A DNA stretch of 8,714 nucleotides. Origin: an uncultured Candidatus Saccharibacteria bacterium. GTDB lineage: Bacteria; Patescibacteriota; Saccharimonadia; Saccharimonadales; Saccharimonadaceae. How positions within the stretch are numbered: the stretch's first letter is position 1; every line of letters starts with the position of its first letter. Of the stretch, positions 6,353 through 8,714 are shown piece by piece. The notes under the pieces were generated by a model. The model was not told where the DNA came from. It saw only the letters and a list, made by a program, of their open reading frames with translations, and ran no database searches. Where the stretch lies: contig CALGUM010000015.1 of assembly GCA_937902295.1 (NCBI GenBank), positions 1-8,714 of the forward strand, written 5' to 3'. The position numbers and the translations under genes are program-made.

Positions 6353-6811
6353 ATGGCTTCAAACCGACATCTCGGCAGAATCGTAGCTCTACAAAGTCTG
6401 TATGAGTATGAATTTCGCCATACGCCGGAGACACCGGTGGATCTGGCGGAAGTTGTCGAGCGCAATATGGAGCGTTACAAAGACGATATCGATGATACCG
6501 AATTTGTCGACCTGCTGGTCCGAGGTGTCATTGAGCAAATGCTGACGCTTGATGAAAAGCTGCAGCCGCTCGCACCAGACTGGCCACTTGCGCAAGTAGC
6601 TCGGATCGATCGCAATATTTTGCGAATTGGTCTGTACGAGTTGCTGTATCGCAGTGATGATGTACCTCCGCGGGTAGCTATCAACGAAGCAGTCGAATTA
6701 GCTAAATCGTTTGGTTCTGATAATTCAAGCAAGTTTATCAATGGAGTGCTCGGCACTGCATATCGTACACTTGTGGAGGATCCGACACATGGCGACACCT
6801 CCGAAGTTTGA
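6353..6811 (+). CDS. nusB: Transcription antitermination factor NusB
   Basis: NusB binds boxA RNA with NusE (S10) and supports antitermination and processing of rRNA transcripts. The 152-residue all-helical protein starts with the usual basic segment (R5, H6, R9) followed by VALQSLYEYE (11-20). It contains the diagnostic DRNILRIGLYELLY (86-99) and PPRVAINEAVELAKSFGSDNSSKFINGVLG-type stretch (105-134). The length is slightly above the E. coli 139, because of a short C-terminal extension. The gene overlaps the next one by 23 nt in a different frame, which suggests translational coupling. No strong Shine-Dalgarno precedes the ATG. It ends in TGA, supporting TGA as stop in this organism. Confidence 0.95.
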   Translation: MASNRHLGRIVALQSLYEYEFRHTPETPVDLAEVVERNMERYKDDIDDTEFVDLLVRGVIEQMLTLDEKLQPLAPDWPLAQVARIDRNILRIGLYELLYRSDDVPPRVAINEAVELAKSFGSDNSSKFINGVLGTAYRTLVEDPTHGDTSEV

Positions 6812-7286
6812 TAAGTTCAAGAAATACTTCAATCGCAAACGCCCCTCTATTCAGGAAATTGTACGCGAGCCGACGGCTGGCGGTATTGTGTTTCGCCGCA
6901 ACGAAAAGGGTGGGGTAGAAATACTTCTTATTCAAGATGCAAAAGATCGATGGACGATCCCAAAGGGTCACATCGAAGAAGGCGAGACTGCGCAGCAAGC
7001 AGCAAAACGAGAAATTGGTGAAGAAGCTGGACTCCACGAAGTCGACATGCTTGGTTGGCTCGGGAAAATTCATTTTCGTTACCGACGAATCGATAAGCTC
7101 GTCCTGATGACAACGCAGATATATCTTGTGCGTGCAAAAGGCGACACGAACGCCATCAAAAAAGAGGAATGGATGAATGGTATCAAATGGTTCTCTTTCC
7201 ATGATGCCCTCGAAGAAATCGAGTACGAGGATATTGGTAAATTAATGCTGCTGGGAATGAAAAAAATTCGTCAGGAAAATTTATAG
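6789..7286 (+). CDS. Nudix hydrolase (Ap4A / RNA 5'-pyrophosphohydrolase-like)
   Basis: Nudix enzymes cleave nucleoside diphosphates linked to another group, using divalent metal. The 165-residue protein has a basic N-terminus (KFDKFKKYFNRKR, 6-18), then TAGGIVFRR (29-37). A perfect Nudix box runs from G60 to L82 (Gx5Ex7REUxEExGU), preceded by RWTIPKG. LGKIHFRYRR (91-100) and the following beta strands resemble Ap4A hydrolase-like members. A start at 6711 would lie far inside nusB; the ATG at 6789 has GGAGGA 8 nt upstream (6775-6780) and starts just before the conserved region. The gene sits between nusB and rnc, 1 nt from rnc, so a role in RNA metabolism such as 5'-pyrophosphate removal is plausible, but the substrate cannot be read from sequence. 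Confidence 0.92.
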   Translation: MATPPKFDKFKKYFNRKRPSIQEIVREPTAGGIVFRRNEKGGVEILLIQDAKDRWTIPKGHIEEGETAQQAAKREIGEEAGLHEVDMLGWLGKIHFRYRRIDKLVLMTTQIYLVRAKGDTNAIKKEEWMNGIKWFSFHDALEEIEYEDIGKLMLLGMKKIRQENL

Positions 7287-7287
7287 G

Positions 7288-8004
7288 ATGAGTGGTATGC
7301 AGAAACAACCGTATCAAGATTTCGCAAAAGACGCCTTAGGATTTGAATTTGAAAATATCGACCTATTGATTACTGCATTGACGCACCGTAGCTACGTAAA
7401 CGAGCACAAGAAGAGCGTCAGCGAACATAACGAACGTTTAGAATTTCTTGGGGATGCAGTACTCGAGCTCGTGGTAACGGATTATCTCTATAAAAATTAC
7501 CCAGATCCCGAAGGTACCCTCACGAGTTGGCGCGCTGCGCTCGTGCGAACCGAAAGTATTGGTGCTGCTGGCGACCAGCTAGGCTATGAGCCGCTTGTAC
7601 GCATGAGTCGCGGTGAAAAACAGGGAAGTTCTCGTGCTCGCCAGCAAATTCTTGCCAATGCATTCGAGGCTGTCATAGGTGCGGTGTATCTAGAGCGTGG
7701 CTACGAAGCGGCAGAAACATTTATTCTCCAGACTATCGTCTCCAAGATAGATGGTATCTTGGAATCTGGAAGTTGGCGAGATCCAAAGTCTCATTTGCAG
7801 GAAATAAGTCAGCGTATTGATGGGTACACTCCTTCGTATCGAGTGCTAGAAGAGATCGGCCCAGATCACGACAAGGTGTTTACTCTCGGCGTATTTGTAG
7901 GAGACAAGATGATGGGGCAGGGCACTGGTCCTAGTAAGCAAAACGCGCAGCAAGCAGCTGCACGTGCAGCACTGGATGAGTACAGTAAGCTGCAAAACAA
8001 TTGA
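7288..8004 (+). CDS. rnc: Ribonuclease III
   Basis: RNase III cuts double-stranded RNA in rRNA precursors and some mRNAs. The 238-residue protein has the catalytic domain with NERLEFLGDAVLE (48-60; metal ligands E52 and D56). A second metal-site segment, ILANAFEAVIGAVYLE, holds E127. The usual Asp three residues before E127 (E. coli D114) is Asn124 here. The dsRNA-binding domain spans about 165-235, with KSHLQE (167-172) and a final GPSKQNAQQAAARAAL helix (214-229). The length is typical (E. coli 226). Two starts are possible: ATG 7288 (AGGA 11 nt upstream) and ATG 7297 (AGGA at 7285-7288, 8 nt upstream). The first is given. The gene follows the Nudix gene by 1 nt and is probably co-transcribed. 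Its TGA stop lies inside the rpsP promoter. Confidence 0.95.
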   Translation: MSGMQKQPYQDFAKDALGFEFENIDLLITALTHRSYVNEHKKSVSEHNERLEFLGDAVLELVVTDYLYKNYPDPEGTLTSWRAALVRTESIGAAGDQLGYEPLVRMSRGEKQGSSRARQQILANAFEAVIGAVYLERGYEAAETFILQTIVSKIDGILESGSWRDPKSHLQEISQRIDGYTPSYRVLEEIGPDHDKVFTLGVFVGDKMMGQGTGPSKQNAQQAAARAALDEYSKLQNN

Positions 8005-8029
8005 CGCCGACGCTAAAAGAGTGTAAAAT
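8001..8029 (+). promoter_or_regulatory. Promoter of rpsP overlapping the rnc stop codon
   Basis: TTGACG (8001-8006), an exact 17-nt spacer and TAAAAT (8024-8029) form a strong promoter. The start would be near 8036, giving a 47-nt leader with AAAGGAAG (8065-8072) upstream of the ATG at 8083. A second -10-like TATAAG lies at 8050-8055 without a good -35. S16 can thus be made independently of the nusB-nudix-rnc transcript. Confidence 0.7.
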
Positions 8030-8082
8030 GGTCAAAGAATTAAAACAGCTATAAGTAAAGAGTTAAAGGAAGTTACGTTTTT

Positions 8083-8436
8083 ATGCTCGCAATTCGTTTG
8101 CAACGTTTGGGTCGCAAAGGTTACCCTGTCTATCGCCTAGCAGTACAAGAGGCTCAGCGCCATCCTTCGAGTGGCCGTGTGGTCGCCTATGTTGGAAGTT
8201 ATAATCCACACACAAAAGATGTGTCAGTCAACAAAGAAACAGTCCAGAAGTACCTCGACACAGGTGCTCAGCCATCTCCTCGAGTTGTAAAACTTCTCAA
8301 AGATGCTGGCGTTACACTCCCTAGATGGGTAAAAGACGTAGATGTATCTAAGAAAAAGGCTATCAAAAATAGCGAAAAACTTCGTAAGAACCAACCAAAA
8401 GAAGAAGTTGTTGCAGAAGAGTCTGCAGAAGCATAA
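8083..8436 (+). CDS. rpsP: Ribosomal protein S16 (bS16)
   Basis: bS16 is an early-assembling protein of the small ribosomal subunit. The 117-residue product begins MLAIRLQRLGRKGYPVYRLAV, followed by GRVVAYVGSYNPHTK (31-45), V-x-K-x-x-x-x-YLDTGAQPS (49-65) and LLKDAGV (71-77), all standard for the family. The core ends near residue 82; the remaining ~35 residues are first Lys-rich and then Glu/Ala-rich, a charged tail absent from the 82-residue E. coli protein. The Shine-Dalgarno-like AAAGGAAG is about 10-12 nt from the ATG. The gene has its own promoter and is followed by a strong terminator. The usual rimM-trmD neighbours do not follow. Confidence 0.96.
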   Translation: MLAIRLQRLGRKGYPVYRLAVQEAQRHPSSGRVVAYVGSYNPHTKDVSVNKETVQKYLDTGAQPSPRVVKLLKDAGVTLPRWVKDVDVSKKKAIKNSEKLRKNQPKEEVVAEESAEA

Positions 8437-8454
8437 TCATCTTAGCGGTTTTAT

Positions 8455-8486
8455 AAAAACACCTCTCATTTAGAGAGGTGTTTTTT
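8455..8486 (+). terminator. Intrinsic terminator after rpsP, probably bidirectional
   Basis: CACCTCTC (8460-8467) pairs perfectly with GAGAGGTG (8473-8480) around the loop ATTTA, and the stem extends by five A-T pairs into six T (8481-8486). On the minus strand the same stem is followed by TTTTT (complement of 8455-8459), so it can also end the minus-strand gene to the right. Confidence 0.95.
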
Positions 8487-8511
8487 AGTGGGGTATTTGC
8501 AGGAATTGAAT

Positions 8512-8604
8512 AGACCCCGCATATGAATGCGAGGTCTCTACAGTCTTACGGGATGTAAGGCCGGGCGTGTTAGGAACACGACTTTGTGCTAGAGGTAGTC
8601 TAGC
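8512..8604. other. Cluster of four short hairpins
   Basis: Four stem-loops follow one another. 8512-8522 pairs with 8527-8537 (11 positions, one mismatch on plus that becomes G-U on minus; loop of 4). CTTAC 8545-8549 pairs with GTAAG 8555-8559 (loop GGGAT; two further pairs on plus). CGTGTT 8566-8571 pairs with AACACG 8575-8580 (loop AGG). GCTAGA 8588-8593 pairs with TCTAGC 8599-8604 (loop GGTAG). Coding potential is absent. It is either the 3' UTR of the minus-strand gene at 8620 or a small structured RNA; the wobble pairs do not agree on one strand. No known RNA family is recognised. Confidence 0.5.
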
Positions 8605-8619
8605 GGCTAAGGGGTGGAT

Positions 8620-8714
8620 CTACGTCGACGGCTGCAGCTGTGCCATCTTGTAGGCCTCGACCAGCGCCTGAGTGGCGATGTGTCGACCCTTGGAGAGTTC
8701 GTTCTGGTGGGAGC
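8620..8714 (-). CDS. Unidentified protein, C-terminal 30 residues (5' end outside window)
   Basis: A minus-strand frame is open from the window edge to a TAG at 8622-8620. The visible C-terminus includes ELSKGRHIATQALVEAYKMA, then QLQPST, and looks like a charged amphipathic helix. Twenty-five or more of the 30 codons end in G or C, which is higher than in neighbouring genes and may mean strong expression bias or a different origin. It is convergent with rpsP and would end at the shared terminator, leaving a 3' UTR of about 130 nt with the hairpin cluster. The family is not recognised. The evidence is only reading frame, codon pattern and terminator layout, so a false frame remains possible. 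Confidence 0.5.
   Translation of the reverse strand, partial: SHQNELSKGRHIATQALVEAYKMAQLQPST

Noticed and set aside
6711..6788. Longer Nudix start inside nusB
   Set aside because: The added 26 residues are a shadow of nusB coding sequence; the ATG at 6789 has a good GGAGGA site and starts at the conserved region.
6738..7202. 154-residue open frame on the minus strand opposite the Nudix gene
   Set aside because: It is antisense to a clear Nudix protein and part of nusB, with no family features; it is explained by codon bias of the real genes.
6353..8004. Alternative genetic code with TGA as glycine
   Set aside because: nusB and rnc end in TGA at the expected family lengths, so TGA is a stop here.
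8523..8558. Twelve-codon plus-strand frame within the hairpin cluster
   Set aside because: It has no Shine-Dalgarno, is very short and overlaps the first two stem-loops; nothing supports translation.
8487..8714. tRNA, tmRNA, RNase P RNA or SRP RNA in the hairpin region
   Set aside because: None of the conserved segments of these RNAs (for example a T-loop GTTCGANTC or SRP GGAAG loop) was found on either strand.

Overview
The window looks like a chromosomal stretch from a member of the Candidate Phyla Radiation, most likely Candidatus Saccharibacteria (TM7). This is inferred from the style of the proteins: a very short cysteine-free L32, a typical CPR-type S16 with a charged tail, a bacterial LeuRS, and envelope proteins without recognisable homologues. 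It is also inferred from the tight packing of housekeeping genes with small anchored hypotheticals. TGA ends both nusB and rnc, so the TGA=Gly code of Gracilibacteria and Absconditabacteria does not apply. No mobile element, CRISPR array, tRNA or rRNA was seen.

Layout, left to right. Positions 1-853 hold the 3' part of a Mur ligase (MurF-like, peptidoglycan precursor synthesis). Positions 939-3137 hold two tandem genes for single-pass membrane proteins that are diverged paralogues. Each has its own extended -10 promoter, and both carry two cysteines exactly 71 residues apart. Positions 3182-5677 hold leuS, preceded by a -10 box so close that its mRNA may be almost leaderless. Next comes a small minus-strand gene (5681-6025) for a 114-residue anchored protein, tail-to-tail with leuS. 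Its promoter predicts a leaderless mRNA, and its intrinsic terminator lies inside the 3' coding end of leuS. A 14-bp perfect palindrome (6057-6070) sits between this promoter and the divergent promoter of rpmF.

The right half is a translation and RNA-processing block on the plus strand: rpmF (L32), nusB, a Nudix hydrolase, rnc (RNase III) and rpsP (S16). nusB, nudix and rnc overlap or nearly touch and are probably one transcript. rpmF and rpsP have their own promoters. A long hairpin covers the rpmF stop codon and the start of the rpmF-nusB gap. A strong, probably bidirectional terminator follows rpsP. Beyond it lie four short hairpins in about 95 nt and then the 3' end of an unidentified minus-strand gene rich in G/C-ending codons.

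Functionally the right block links ribosome assembly (L32, S16), rRNA transcription antitermination (NusB) and rRNA or mRNA processing (RNase III). The left block concerns the cell envelope (MurF and two anchored proteins). The points most worth attention are the paralogue pair with its fixed Cys pair, the compact divergent control region at 6026-6138, the terminator embedded in leuS, the Asp-to-Asn change at a metal-site position of RNase III, and the hairpin cluster after rpsP.
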